Positions 34,985 through 46,321 of a DNA stretch of 64,000 nt are shown piece by piece (position 1 is the first letter of the stretch; each line of letters begins with the position of its first letter). The position numbers and the translations under genes were made by a program. A model generated the notes under the pieces. The model was given only the letters and a program-made list of their open reading frames with translations. It did no database searches and was not told the origin of the DNA. Source of the DNA: Lycorma delicatula (lineage: Eukaryota; Arthropoda; Insecta; Hemiptera; Fulgoridae); contig NC_134455.1 in assembly GCF_047948215.1 (NCBI RefSeq), positions 71,759,689-71,823,688 of the forward strand, written 5' to 3'.

Positions 34985-35809
34985 CAGAGTGATTCCAAAT
35001 TGCACAGTAATCTTTCAGTAGTTGATTCTAGAGCAGGTAATTAGAAAAAAAGTTCATATAAACAGTAGTCAGAAAACGGATCGTCTAGTACTTTCGACTT
35101 GTACAACGTTTTCTACCGCTTTCTACCCCGTCTAAGAAATTAAACTGTGCAAAAATTCTGGGGGTAAGTTTAATCGAGGGGTAATGTTGGTGGTTCCTTA
35201 TGGTTTTTAATCTAAGGAATTGAATAATCGTCCCATACCTCAATCGCAGGTAGGTTTTAAGAAAAACTGGTAAAATACGAAAACGTTTTTTAGGAGAATA
35301 TACTTTTTTACGTTTCAAATAAATTAACTTTGTTAATTTACCAATAAACAAATAAAACATTCAAATTAAAAATGTATGTTTAATTTTAATATATCTTATT
35401 TACATCAATTTTTTCAGTATTAAAACCTTTATAAAGTTAACTAGAAATGTTTACTCGTTTATTGGTAAATTAGCAAAGTTGTTATATTCCAAATCTAAAA
35501 AGTGTATTTTCCGAAAAAAGTTTCATGTTTTACTCAGTTTTTCTTAAAACGAAAATAAGTTTGGACCACTTTTATTCAATTTCTTAGATCAATACCCACA
35601 AGGAAGCACCAAATTTATCCCTCTTTATATACCCCAAGAATTTTATTTAGTACAGTTTATTTTCAGACTGAGCAGAAAGCAGGTCTAAGTGTTTGGCTAG
35701 CCGAAACTCGCTAACGAACCGTTTTCTGACCTACATTTATGTGAATTTATTTCTTATTTTTGTCTACAGAATCTCCTGAGAGATTGCCGTGGAATCTGGA
35801 ATCATTCTA
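34985..35809. mobile_element. fold-back MITE related to mariner-like ends
   Basis: An 825-bp element consisting almost only of two inverted arms: about 34985-35362 and 35441-35809, with a loop of about 80 bases. Outer ends match as cagagtgattcca and the reverse complement tagaatgattcca. Inner blocks shared by the arms include gtcagaaaacgg, taagaaattaaactgt-like, gaaaaactg and aatttaccaataaac. It is flanked by TA at 34983-34984 and TA at 35810-35811, the target duplication of Tc1/mariner elements. The subterminal gaaaaaaagttcatataaac and cgttagcgagtttcggct resemble ggaaaaagttcatataaac and cgtttgcgagttacggct in the 11.7-kb mariner repeat. It has no transposase, so it would have moved in trans. 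Confidence 0.88.
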
Positions 35810-35811
35810 TA

Positions 35812-37795
35812 TAAGAAAATTTGAAATTAAAAAATAATACAACCCCGGTAAGGATAATCCAAGTAAAAAAAAAAAAAAAATAAACATACTTTCCAGCCGG
35901 ATTATCTGTGGTAAAAGGAATCAATTACATTTATTTAAAATAATTTATAAAAATCTGCCCAACAAAGACCGACACAAACTACTTTTTTAATATTTCAACA
36001 CAATACATTTTTAACGTTCATCAAGAAAAATATTTTTCAAAGACTTTTGACATTCTAAATGATTATTTCCAGTTTAATTTCTTTCATTTGTGTATTTGTG
36101 ATATCTAAATGAAAAATTCGTTCAGCATATTTGAAAAGGTTTATGGAAAATAATATTTCTTATTTTTATTGTCTTGGACTGATTAATTAATAGGCGGATT
36201 TTAAGTGATTTTATACGGAAAATGTTCAGGATTCTTTTCGTTAATTCGAGTTCTATTTCGTATCTGCATCTATTTTTACAAATATAATATTTTTTTGTTT
36301 GTATAAGAGTTACAATTTTATAATGAATTCATTACTATACATCCTTAAACAAGTATTAATTAATGGCTACTCTTAGAAGTTTGTAGGATAATTTTCAACT
36401 AGTTTAATTTGTAAAATAGATTTAAATAGTAAATTTGAAAATATTATTTTGTTCCAAAAAACGTTTACCGAAAAATTAACTTAAAAAGCAATCCCATATA
36501 GAAACTTATAGTAACTTATAGATACCCATAAACAATCATCATTAGACATTATGACAAAATTTTAAATATATATATGTAAAAAAATTAAATAAAAGAAAAT
36601 AAATAATAATAACAATGGAGAAATAAACTGTACTTATGAAATATTAAAAATATTACTTTAAGCTGGAATTTTAAAATAAGAATAAAACCTAAAAGTAAAA
36701 AAAAAAAACTATTATAAAGAGCTGTTGTCATTTTAAATTTCATTGTAATCTAAATCATTTACAATTCAATTAAGATGCAATCTTCTTTGAAGTTTGGTAC
36801 ATGTCTTTGACTTTCATTGAAGGCCAAATAAAGACATAGTACATTGTCTTGGTGGGCAATGTCTTGTATAGGTTGGGCAGATTGTGTAGAAGAATTTATC
36901 TTAAGAAGAATAAGATTTTATGAACTTTAAAACAATCAAACCGCCCATTAAAAAAACATTGAGGATATTAAATTTATAATTGAAAATGATCACAAAACGA
37001 TTTTTAGAAAATTTAAATTTTAAATATCAGATTATTGGATATTGATCCTCTATCATTATTCAACAGTGAAGTTTCTGCTTCACTATTGATAAAATAACTT
37101 TTCCAAATATATATAATTCCTACTTATTTTGTATATTTTCAAAAAAAAATTGTTACAAGCAGGTTTATGACAATTTTCCAGGAAATGATTGCCCACAGCT
37201 GATTTCTTTAATCTTTTGCATTTATGTTGATTGAAATGATTGTTTATTGAAGTATCAGTATTTCTTTTATTTTTTCCTACATATGCTAAATTAAAATGTT
37301 TGTCTTTATATACAATTTATAAATGGTCACTATTTTGGTAGGTTTATTTATTATCAGTAGTGCTTCCGAGGATAGAGCCTAATATTTGGGATGTAGCTAC
37401 GTTAGCATTAAAGTTCTGATTAAAAAAAAAAAAAAACAAATTGGATTATACATATTAAACGTAAAAATTCAGGGATAAAATTTTTAGTTGCCTATCATTC
37501 GAAAATAGTGAAAGAAAAAATGTAAAAATATGAATAAAAAACTCTTGAGCACATATTTTCAACAATAAAAATTAATCATTATTCTTTACTACTGGAGCTG
37601 TTTAACTCATGTAAGCTGTTATTTTACCTTTTACTGAATTTTCTAAGAAAAGAACGGTATTAATTTCAATCGCGTAATAAGAAAGGGAGTGAAAACGAAT
37701 CTTCTTTACGTCTTTTCGTTTGATATGAGAAGTACGAAAATACGAGTTTATAGGTCTGTGTATAAAATTTTTTGACTCAATAATCTCCATAATTA
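35812..37795. other. AT-rich stretch, nothing recognised
   Basis: It contains poly-A runs (35866-35880, 37422-37435). A near-perfect stem (caacagtgaag / cttcactattg) lies at about 37061-37088. No coding sequence or dispersed repeat was recognised. Confidence 0.45.
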
Positions 37796-38110
37796 CTTTC
37801 TCAATATCATGGAAATATAAATATCCTGTAGTAGTCTATTTGAAGTTGTGCATGTGAAAATTTGATGAAGATTGGTTGAGTCCTTGAATTATGCTCAGTT
37901 TAAGGTTAAAATCTGAGTGGGGCAAGTTGGAAAGTTGACGTTTCTTTTGTTTGTAAACCTACTTTGCAGGACATGATGACTGGGCATGTATTAGAGCGGA
38001 ACAAAAGAAAACAAAGTAAAATAACGAAAAGTCAGCCTTCTTGACCAGGACTGCGTAAGAATTTTTTATCCCGGCTTAAAGAAAAACTTGAATCGAAATA
38101 TCGCAACTCA
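37796..38110 (+). repeat. repeat family D, copy 1
   Basis: Shares with 44995-45330 the order gaagttgtgcatgtgaaaat, ttgatgaagattggttgagt, ttatgctcagtttaag and gttggaaagttgacgtttct. It is followed by an aagtcagccttcttg block near 38027 comparable to aggaagtcttcttg near 45298. Probably a non-autonomous transposon; no coding was recognised. Confidence 0.6.
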
Positions 38111-38949
38111 CTTTTTAAAGTTAATACTTTAAAAATTAAAAGTAAACTGTTTTGATATTTCTTTAGTTTGAACATAGTTGGAGTCTTCAATTGAAAAATT
38201 TTATTGAACATTCAATACCTTAAATTTAATGCATTCATACCTACCTTTAACGTTAATAGAACTTTGCTAATATCTGAATGTAAAATTTAAATTATGTAAA
38301 ATCATGTAAAATATATAGAAACTTAACGTAGACGAAATATATTACAATTAATAAAAAAAAAAAAATTAATATTTTATCAAGCGTATAATTAAATGGACAA
38401 TTGAAGTTACATTATTTTTAAAGATATATAACAGTATAACATCAGTAATTGCAAATCAATAAAGCGTAATTTGCCTACAACAGTTGTAACAAATTTCATT
38501 ATATTCACAATTTAGTGAAGAAACCACTACACTATAGAAGAAAAGAACTAACTGACATTTAATCAACATAAAATATCTTAAATAAACATATTAATTCATA
38601 TTAAATCACTAATATCCAATTTAATATTAATACGTTTAAAATATACTTTGCCCCCTTATTCCTTATAATTACGACGTACAAATTAAACAATAGCCTCTCT
38701 TGCAAAGGGTACGGGATAAGATTTATAGGCTAATGTTTTTCAAGAGTACTTGGAATTTTCTTATCACATGTATTAAAGCATGAAAGAAACTTTTTAATTA
38801 TTTATAAATCTATGCAGTATGTTTTTGTTGTTGTTCTTTTCCTTGTTTTGTTTCAGTGTTACTGTGTTGTTATTGTTCCATGTAATATTTTTATGTTTCG
38901 TGTTGTGTGTTGAACTCACGTTTTTTAACTTCTAGGGGTAGGTAGTACA
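38111..38949. other. AT-rich stretch, nothing recognised
   Basis: Long runs of A and T with no open frames or repeats that I can relate to other parts of the window. Confidence 0.5.
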
Positions 38950-39210
38950 ATTCCTTTGTTACTTAGGTATTTTCAGTCTCACTTAAGACTCTGTGAGTTG
39001 TGTGAGATTGTTTTTAGTTCATTAATTAGTACTACACCAATGGGAATGTCACATATGACATTCGCATCGGTGGCATACTGGCCGAGGTGGACTGGAATAT
39101 GTGAAAAGCCAAGCCGAGGTTTCGATGACCTCCGGTAAAGTTCATAAGGGCTCGGAACGGAGGGGATGGTGGAAGGTGTCTTCCCCTACGGAGTCAGTAT
39201 TTGATAGGAA
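38950..39210 (+). other. GC-richer island of unknown nature
   Basis: Composition rises sharply (gcatcggtggcatactggcc, then gaggtggactggaatatgtg and gctcggaacggaggggatgg). A frame of 60 codons spans 38956-39138 without a recognised domain. An imperfect inverted pair, gaggt...acctc, lies at 39116-39132. It could be a LINE or LTR 5-prime region, or part of a transcript. Confidence 0.3.
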
Positions 39211-39379
39211 CCATCGTTAAATTCTAATTTATGCCACTTATGTACCGTAATTAATTCTTATAATTCAGAAAAAGTATGCTGGTGTTCAGGATTTTAGACA
39301 CATTGGATACTAATTACTTAAAAGGATATTGTAGTTTTATAAGCAATTTTCTATTTTAATCTTCTAGTTTATACATCCC

Positions 39380-40435
39380 GGAGTCTAGCTCTGTTATATC
39401 TATAGAAAGAATAGCGATCAGCTAAAACTTTTGGTGTCGGATTTTTTTTGTAAAAATCGATGTCTAAAAACGACAAAAATTTATAGAAATTTTCAGAAAG
39501 TGCAGGTACTACGTATGTTGACCTGCGTTTTAATAATATCTCGAGATCGGCTCAAGAAAAATTTTTAAATAATTACTCAAAAAACTTTTATATATGTGAA
39601 ATTGATGTTATTAAATTTTGGAATAAATAAAAAAGGAGGATGGTTAGTTTTTCAATAATTATTTTTTTAGTTTTTGTATGGTGGTCATAGAAAATTGAGT
39701 TTTAATAAGACAAAAAACTTATGTAGTTCATTAAAATTTAAAATTTTTAAGGAGATTATTTATGAATGAAAAAGTTTCAATATTACTTCTAGATAAGGTT
39801 TGCTTCATGTCTCGAAAATTTTTTACCAAAAAGTTGAAATTTGACTGAAGTATTTTTTATATATCCCAGTTTACACTTAATTTTCGACCCGATCGTTCAA
39901 GTTGTCATCGCGGTACTCATAATATTTTTAATAAATTAATTTTTTTGGCGTAGTTGAATAAAGTTTATCATACGGCATACTTATTGAAGAAAACTCATAT
40001 TTTTAATCTCCCAAAAAAATGAGGTGAATGGAACCCGTACTTAAAATACTTTTTTTAAAGACTTTTATTTTCAGAAATGAAAATCATACTTTATCTTATA
40101 TTAGTAAAGGCGACATAGAAACTTTTTTTTAAAAATGGGAGACCCATGGTACCCGACTTAAAAGCTTTTTTATAATTTCTTTACTTATCTATTTTTCAAC
40201 TTGCTTCTGTTGAACAGGTACCTGTTAAGCAAGGGATCGATCGAAAAGGGCCCAAATTTTTATACAGAAAGATTTATATTTTTTAGTAGTTATACTAAAT
40301 ATAGAATCATTTTGATAAAGGGGATCAAATGGAATCCAAAGGTTTTTACTGAAGATTTCGATCTTTTTCCCCAATTATCGGTCATATCAGCTTCATTTAC
40401 TCAAGTCTGCTAAACTACTATTTTCACTATAATTA
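39380..40435 (+). repeat. diverged internal repeats, unclassified
   Basis: At least two loosely repeated units are centred on tggaacccgtacttaaaata (40029) and tggtacccgacttaaaagc (40146), with a third weaker one, atggaatccaaaggttttta, at 40329. The 70-codon frame at 40201-40413 is probably incidental. Confidence 0.35.
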
Positions 40436-40436
40436 A

Positions 40437-40545
40437 ATCATTTTTTTTCGTTGGCTTCCTCACATCCCTTTCAGCCAGCCACATCCTTAATAAGGACCTA
40501 CAGAGAGGGGCTGTGAAGACGCAGGTCGAATGGGGATAAGTGACA
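40437..40545 (-). mobile_element. possible truncated LINE tail
   Basis: A T run then gttggcttcctcacatccct, ttcagccagccacatcctta and cctacagagaggggctgtga forms a GC-richer block. Its plus-strand left edge is T-rich, as expected of an A-tailed 3-prime end on the minus strand. No coding motif supports this. Confidence 0.3.
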
Positions 40546-41324
40546 GAATAGTAAGAACTTTCATAAATAACTGCTTTAATTTAGTCACATAATTTGAATT
40601 TATACATAAAATTAATACCAAATGCAAATTGAAAACCATCCAGTAGAATAACTGTGAGAAAAGAACTCCATAAGATAAAATTCTACAAATGCGAAAAAAT
40701 TACAGCAACACAATTATAATTTGGCAGCTAAGAGCCGACAATAAAAAGATACAATAAGTGGTTAAGAATGACCAAAATAAAAAACGATGGATCAGTCAGA
40801 CTTATCCTTTTTACTGCCAATTATTCGATGAGTTACTTTGTTGTCTTTTTTCTAAAATAGATCATTTGATTCAGCATATTTATTTTTTTTTAATTTCAAG
40901 CTCCTTGTGAAGCGGAAGAACATTCAGAACGTCCTCGTAAAAAAGTCTGTAAAACTCATAATGAATTTCAAACCCATGAAAGTCGTCCTTTTACACCTGA
41001 TTTGATGCCTATCTTTTTTCATTGAGTATCAGACGAACTGCTATCAAACATTCCTGTTTCCCAGGGAATTTCCATCACACAAACATTTTTTCTTAACTAT
41101 TTTCACTACATCGGATGTAAATAATCTTTCATGATACCAGATAATCTTACGGTATTAACATTCGGACGTACTCTAACAAAATATACAGCGGATCCATGTA
41201 CTATATTTCGAATCGGTTGTAATATACAGAGCTATTCAGGGAAACGGAAAGTTTTTAAATTTAAATATTCTTATGAAAAATTTATGTTAAATAAATTTAT
41301 TTATGTCACTTAAATGGGAAAACC

Positions 41325-41935
41325 ATGCCGTTTATGAATACACATGCAAAATTTATTTTTGAAAATCATATCTCGCAGTTGAGCATCTTCTCTACGTAGA
41401 CATTCTTGTAGTCTCGTAGTGAAATTCTGCGTGGTTCGACGCAATATTTTAACAGTAATTTCAGAAACTGATGATCGGATCTTGGCTTTTAGCACTTCTG
41501 TCATAACAGGTCTACTATTACACTTTGCTTTTAAGTGACCACATAAGAAGAAACCGTACACCAACAAAAGGAGGCCTGGGAGCCAGTGGAATTTCACTAT
41601 TTCTCGAAATTTTACGGTTGTTAAACAATTGCCACTGATATTTGTGTTCTATGTGATGTTTATCCATCTTGTTGGAAACCAAGCGTTATCGGTAATTTAT
41701 CTAATTCTTTGTAGTTGTGCGCAAGACATTTTTTTCAGTATGGCGATGTATCGATCTGATGTGACCGTAATCGTGAGGGCAAGCTATTTTTAAAAAATAA
41801 GGTCCTATTATGCCATTCGATGTCACAACACACCTTGTTACTGTTAGTGAACGATGCTGTATCCGTATAGGATTCTGTTGTGCCCAAAAACGGATATTTC
41901 TTTATTAGTTTATTAAAACTAAATAACAAGATGGG
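41325..41935 (-). pseudogene. mariner-like transposase, C-terminal half
   Basis: On the minus strand, 41929-41735 reads PFLGTTESYTDTASF, then NKVCCDIEWHNRTLFFKN, corresponding to the KVxVWCxI...IIGPxFF block before the second aspartate. A frame change leads to LPITLGFQQDG (about 41690-41657), with the catalytic aspartate intact. Then 41597-41310 reads PGLLLLVYGFFLCGHLKAKC, matching the PDLTPxDFFLWGxLK block with its aspartate lost, and TTQNFTTRLQECLRREDAQL. The last block is typical of insect mariner relatives with a DUF4817-like N-terminus. The N-terminal DNA-binding part is not found. A possible terminal motif, cagagctattcagggaaacg, lies at 41227, without an identified partner. Inactive. 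Confidence 0.82.
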
Positions 41936-42259
41936 GCTAGCTGGCTTCCATAAGTTAATTTATTATTGAAACTAGGCCAAAGCTACCAGTACAAATTTCT
42001 AAATGCCCCATTTCCTTGAATCCTTCTTTATTTCATGCTTAAAAAATCTCTTTTTTTATCAACTAATATTAATATTGGGCTTTTTACTAAAACAGTATTT
42101 TATTTTTTATACAGTTGCAATATAAAAAAGATATTCAACCCTACTGCTTAATATTTTATATAATGAATGTGGTCTATTTCAGAAAATAATTCTGAATCCA
42201 TGCAGTAATATCCCTTAAAGAGAAACCACAAACAACCATTTTCACACACTCTTATCTAT

Positions 42260-42820
42260 CTATTCTATACTATTACATAAAGAGTAAGAGGGTTATTTGT
42301 TCGGGATTAACGAAAAAACTACTCGATCAATCGCAACCGTATTTTTACCCATGATTTTTAGCATAACTGAGAAGGTTTTTTATGTATTTTATTCGGTCCG
42401 GTGGGTTGGGGCATTTTACCTAACGCACCCTGGCATCTGTATTTACTGCCAATCCTAAATTTTATACTTTTACTTTTCTTTTTCTTAGCTTATACAAGAT
42501 ACAATTTTGCAGTATTTGACATTATATTACTAATGCAAAATAAAATATTTTACTCGAGAACTTTCAGCTTAGTTGTACGGATATTACCAGGAAAAACGAT
42601 AAAACGTTTTCTATTAGGATCTGTAACATGATAAATATACTGTGGTTAAGTTTACACTATAAACAGACTGTCAAAATTTCATTTTTTTCTTCCAGACTTT
42701 CTGAGAATTAGTTACAGATGTACCTAAAAACTAAATTTTCGGAGAAAGGTGTGATTAAACTAGTCGATTACACATCACTGCCAAAATCACACCTGCCCCT
42801 TGCAACGGGTCTTCAGAATA
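42260..42820 (+). repeat. dispersed repeat, unclassified
   Basis: It has the head-like segment attacataaagagtaagaggg, then ttatttgttcgggattaacg, actactcgatcaatcgcaac and catgatttttagcataactg. This wording is common at the start of arthropod dispersed repeats that spill into 42400-42440 (ggtccggtgggttggggc). The tail may be near 42790-42820 (gccccttgcaacgggtcttc). The frame at 42401-42631 is hydrophobic but has no recognised family. Confidence 0.4.
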
Positions 42821-43702
42821 ATTTTCATAATTTTTAATTGCAAACAACGAATTTTGACTTTCATATTAAATAATTGATTTTTTCGGCCGAAATAATGGTA
42901 CCAGTATCTTTAATGAAAACACTTTTTATTTTCAGGATTCGTATTTTATGCCATACCTGCATCCTTGAGACAAATTTCTACAAATAATTTTCAAGTACTT
43001 ACGATATTTTCTTCCTGATTCAAGCCAGTTCTAATATCATTTATTTCCATTAATATGTGAATCATTAAAATTAATTCAGGCTTCATGTAAAATATATATG
43101 GTAGTTTTAACAATCCAAAAACACACGCTTTGAAACGTGATCGGATAAGATGGTTGAATGATATGTTTAGACTTTTTGTAAGTTCATGCTTACATTTTCG
43201 AAATAGTTCAGAATCTGCCAAACTTAGAAAAAAACACCAGTTTTATTTCCGCTGTTTCAGATTTAATGGATTTGTAATTATATTTTGTACCTACATCTTT
43301 TATGCGTGTATAATTAAATTTTTGATTTTCATATTTTAGTGTATTTTATTTGGAATGATTTTCTATGTTCATGCTTTGTGGTTTTTATATGATTATAATA
43401 GTACGTTTTATTTCATTTACAATGAATACACTTTTCATATAACGCTGATATAATAGACCTATAATCTGTTATTACTGTTTAGACAATCTTTTCATGCATG
43501 AAATTTTCTTTGCATCTTAAAAATTGTGTATTTTTAAAATGTAGCTTACTGCCCTCAGTCATGTTCCTACCTATCATTTACTTTTTGAGGTATAGTACGG
43601 TACTTTCAGTTGCAAGGTGTGAGTGTGAAGTAGTGAAAATTAACTTTCTTTAAGTTTAGAGGTATAAGGTATACGAAAATACCACTTACTGTAAATTAGG
43701 GT

Positions 43703-43705
<3 letters not shown>

Positions 43706-43737
<32 letters not shown>
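43706..43737. repeat. (TA)n microsatellite
   Basis: 32-base run directly before a GC-rich patch. Confidence 0.95.
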
Positions 43738-43738
<1 letters not shown>

Positions 43739-43741
<3 letters not shown>

Positions 43742-43825
43742 GGCGTACCGTAGGCATGCTTCAGCTAGGTCCTCCGGGCGGGTTGCCCTGGGGGCACGGC
43801 GTCTCGGAATGGGATTATTAGGTGT
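43739..43825. other. short GC-rich patch
   Basis: About 85 bases (aggcgtaccgtaggcatgct, then gtcctccgggcgggttgccc and gggggcacggcgtctcgg) stand out strongly in composition. It may be the end of a transposon. No coding or partner sequence was found. Confidence 0.35.
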
Positions 43826-43922
43826 CCAATTATGTTGATTACATCTTGTGTAGTAATGGTTTTTTTTGAATGATGAAAATTCGTATTATGAAAGTTAAAT
43901 TAGAATTTTAACTATAGAAATC

Positions 43923-43975
43923 GATACTAACAAATTGAGAATTTCCGCTAGTAATCGGTACATTTCGTTGCCTAC
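43923..43975 (+). repeat. short repeat flanking family A copy (left)
   Basis: gatactaacaaattgagaat, then ttccgctagtaatcggtaca resembles 44811-44866 in the same orientation. Confidence 0.6.
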
Positions 43976-44036
43976 TTTTTTGTTATAGTTCATTATTTTA
44001 TGATGAAAAACAATCACACAAATTAAAAATCTGACG

Positions 44037-44730
44037 TTGACACCACATGATTTTCTTGTACGCCTGTCAAACTACATATACACATTTTTTTTTAATGAAA
44101 AGTACATAACTTTTTTCCACTGATAACTTCTGATTTTTTAAATACATTGTTTCCGGTTATAATTGAATTATTATTTATTGTAATTTTTTTACAATCAGAG
44201 GTTAATTATTATTTATAAATCAATATATTTAAATTAAAAAACAAAAAGTTAGAAGATACAAGGAAACTAAGTCGGATTCGAGCTGATGTGCCTTCCTCTT
44301 GTAAAATCCAAAAATTCAATAATTAAAAATTTGATTTGGCTATAACTCTGGAACCAATGAAAATAAGTACCACATATTGTATATCGCTGTATAGCTCTGA
44401 AGGAGGGGCTTATTACTGGAGTTAAGAAGAAGTCCAAAGTCCAAATGTTTGGGGATTTTGGGCTTTTTTTGACATTTTTGGTTCAGTAGATTGCAATCAA
44501 AAGGAAAGATGCACAACTAGATGTTACAACAGTCCTAAATTCAAAATTTCAACATTCTACGGCTTATCGTTTTTGATTTATGCTGGATATATACGTACGT
44601 ACGTTCTGACATCACGTCGAAACTAGCCAAAATGGATTCAGGTACGGTCAAAATGGATATTTCCGTTGAAATCCGAAAACGAACATTTTTCGCAATTTAA
44701 TATGTCTTTTATTTTGTACAATGAAGTAAA
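44037..44730 (+). repeat. repeat family A, copy at 44 kb
   Basis: It starts gacaccacatgattttcttg and ends tttgtacaatgaagtaaa, decayed versions of inverted ends seen best in the 62.9-kb copy. The interior shares with 61370-62069 the blocks tttacaatcagaggttaat, gtgccttcctcttg, gatttggctataactctgga, gattttgggctttttttga, cagtagattgcaatcaaaag and atcacgtcgaaactagcc. No coding was recognised. Probably a non-autonomous DNA transposon. Confidence 0.8.
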
Positions 44731-44810
44731 AAATACATTATTATTATATATTTTGCATATACAACGATATATAATAATATAACAAGTATACACCTGTATA
44801 CCACGAGACA

Positions 44811-44866
44811 TATACTAACGAATCGGGATTTTCCACTAGTGATCGGTACATTCCGGTGCTGAGCTT
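44811..44866 (+). repeat. short repeat flanking family A copy (right)
   Basis: catatactaacgaatcggga, then ttttccactagtgatcggta is about 80% like 43923-43975. The intervening family A element may have inserted into, or duplicated, an older repeat. Confidence 0.6.
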
Positions 44867-44994
44867 AGCGGGACTGACACAAACACACACACAGAGACAC
44901 ATACAAATGCCCTTTGCTGTGGTAGGATATATAGGCAAATTTTTAACATTTTGTGGCTTCAAAACTCAAAAACTACTAAATTAATAACATTGAT

Positions 44995-45330
44995 ATTAAA
45001 TATGTTGTTGTTTGTCTGAAGTTATGCACGTGATATTTGATGAGAACTGGGGTTGAGTCGTTCTTGAGTTACGCTCCATTTAAGTTTGTAAAAAAGTTGA
45101 GAAGTTGACGTTTTGTTGTCTGGGTAGTGGTTTATTTTTCACATGCGCTTTTGCAGTGTGTCACAGTTGTGAGTTAGTTAAAACTCGACGCTTAGTGTCT
45201 ACTGATTCATCGAACGCATGTAGTGCGTTTTACTTGAAAATTATTGTGTTTCTTATGCATTGAGGTTGTTTTCTTGAGTGAGGGCGTCGGAAACGAAAGG
45301 AAGTCTTCTTGCGCAGAACTTTGCAAAAGA
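44995..45330 (+). repeat. repeat family D, copy 2
   Basis: Matches 37796-38110 (gaagttatgcacgtgatatt, tgagtcgttcttgagttacg, gttgagaagttgacgttttg). It continues into a less AT-rich segment (45130-45320) with no recognised coding. Confidence 0.6.
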
Positions 45331-45339
45331 TTTCAATAG

Positions 45340-46320
45340 TAAAATTCAATACAACCATATTTTCATATTTTTTTACTCAAAATCATGATAACGGATGCCC
45401 TTAAATTAATAAATGTTAGGCATATTTTTCGATCAAGATACACAAGGCAATAATTTGATTTTTACTTGATGCTATTGGAATTAAATTTTAAATCCATAAC
45501 GAAAATTAATGTTTATTACAGTTGGACGGTTTAACGATTTAATTTATTTTATACATTAAACCTATATTGCATGATTTAAACGGTCTTCGCCAGTTAAATT
45601 TGAATAAAACTGGCAACGCTTTGAATTTTCAAGTCATAATTTAAATTGTAATCAATTCTAACTTCAACGAAGAGATTAATTTAAAGTTTTGTTTATATTC
45701 TAACCTGTTAATTTTAACAGGTAATCTCTTATTAAAATAAATATTTGAAGGTTTACATTAATCGTTAAGATTTTTTAATTATCTGACCAGTTAGGATGAT
45801 CGAAATTAAAAAGATAAAAGCTCGACTACAAATTAATCCCTTATTGCAAAGCGATTTTAAATAAATTATCTAAAGTTTTTTTTTTTTGATAATGTGTGTG
45901 AATTATTTTTAATACAAAATAAAATAATGAAGGAAACCTTATGATTTCTGTTAAAACATTCGTTATCCTGTAAATTGCTTAATTAAAACGCAGAGATTTC
46001 ATTAATAATATTTTTAAATAATATAAAGTACAAAATTAAAAAAAGGTAGCAATTTTTAATAAAAAAAAATGGGTCTGATTTGACATGTTTGATTAAAATA
46101 TCGATTTTTACCTAAAACATATTGCAATATTAAAAGTGAAATTTTAAAAAAACATTCAAATTAACAAAAAGTTTGAGTCAGAAAAGTTGAGTTGACCCCT
46201 TTTATCAAATGACGTATTTATCATCAAAATTATTTTGTATTTAGGTAAATATTACTAAAAAAAAAACATAATTAAAAAAGAGAGTGATACCATTAACACT
46301 ATGCTCGAACACTACTTCAT
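45340..46320. other. AT-rich stretch with a short family match
   Basis: Only the block at 46070-46235 (gggtctgatttgacatg, ttgaccccttttatcaaatg) can be related to another place, 9416-9470. The rest is unassigned. Confidence 0.4.
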
Positions 46321-46321
46321 A

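Noticed and set aside
37061..37088. Stem-loop as rho-independent terminator
   Set aside because: This is eukaryotic DNA without an upstream gene; a short imperfect stem is expected by chance.
44744..44962. 72-codon minus frame with a Cys/Val-rich stretch
   Set aside because: The CVCVCV segment is a (CA)n microsatellite; the rest is the flanking short repeat.
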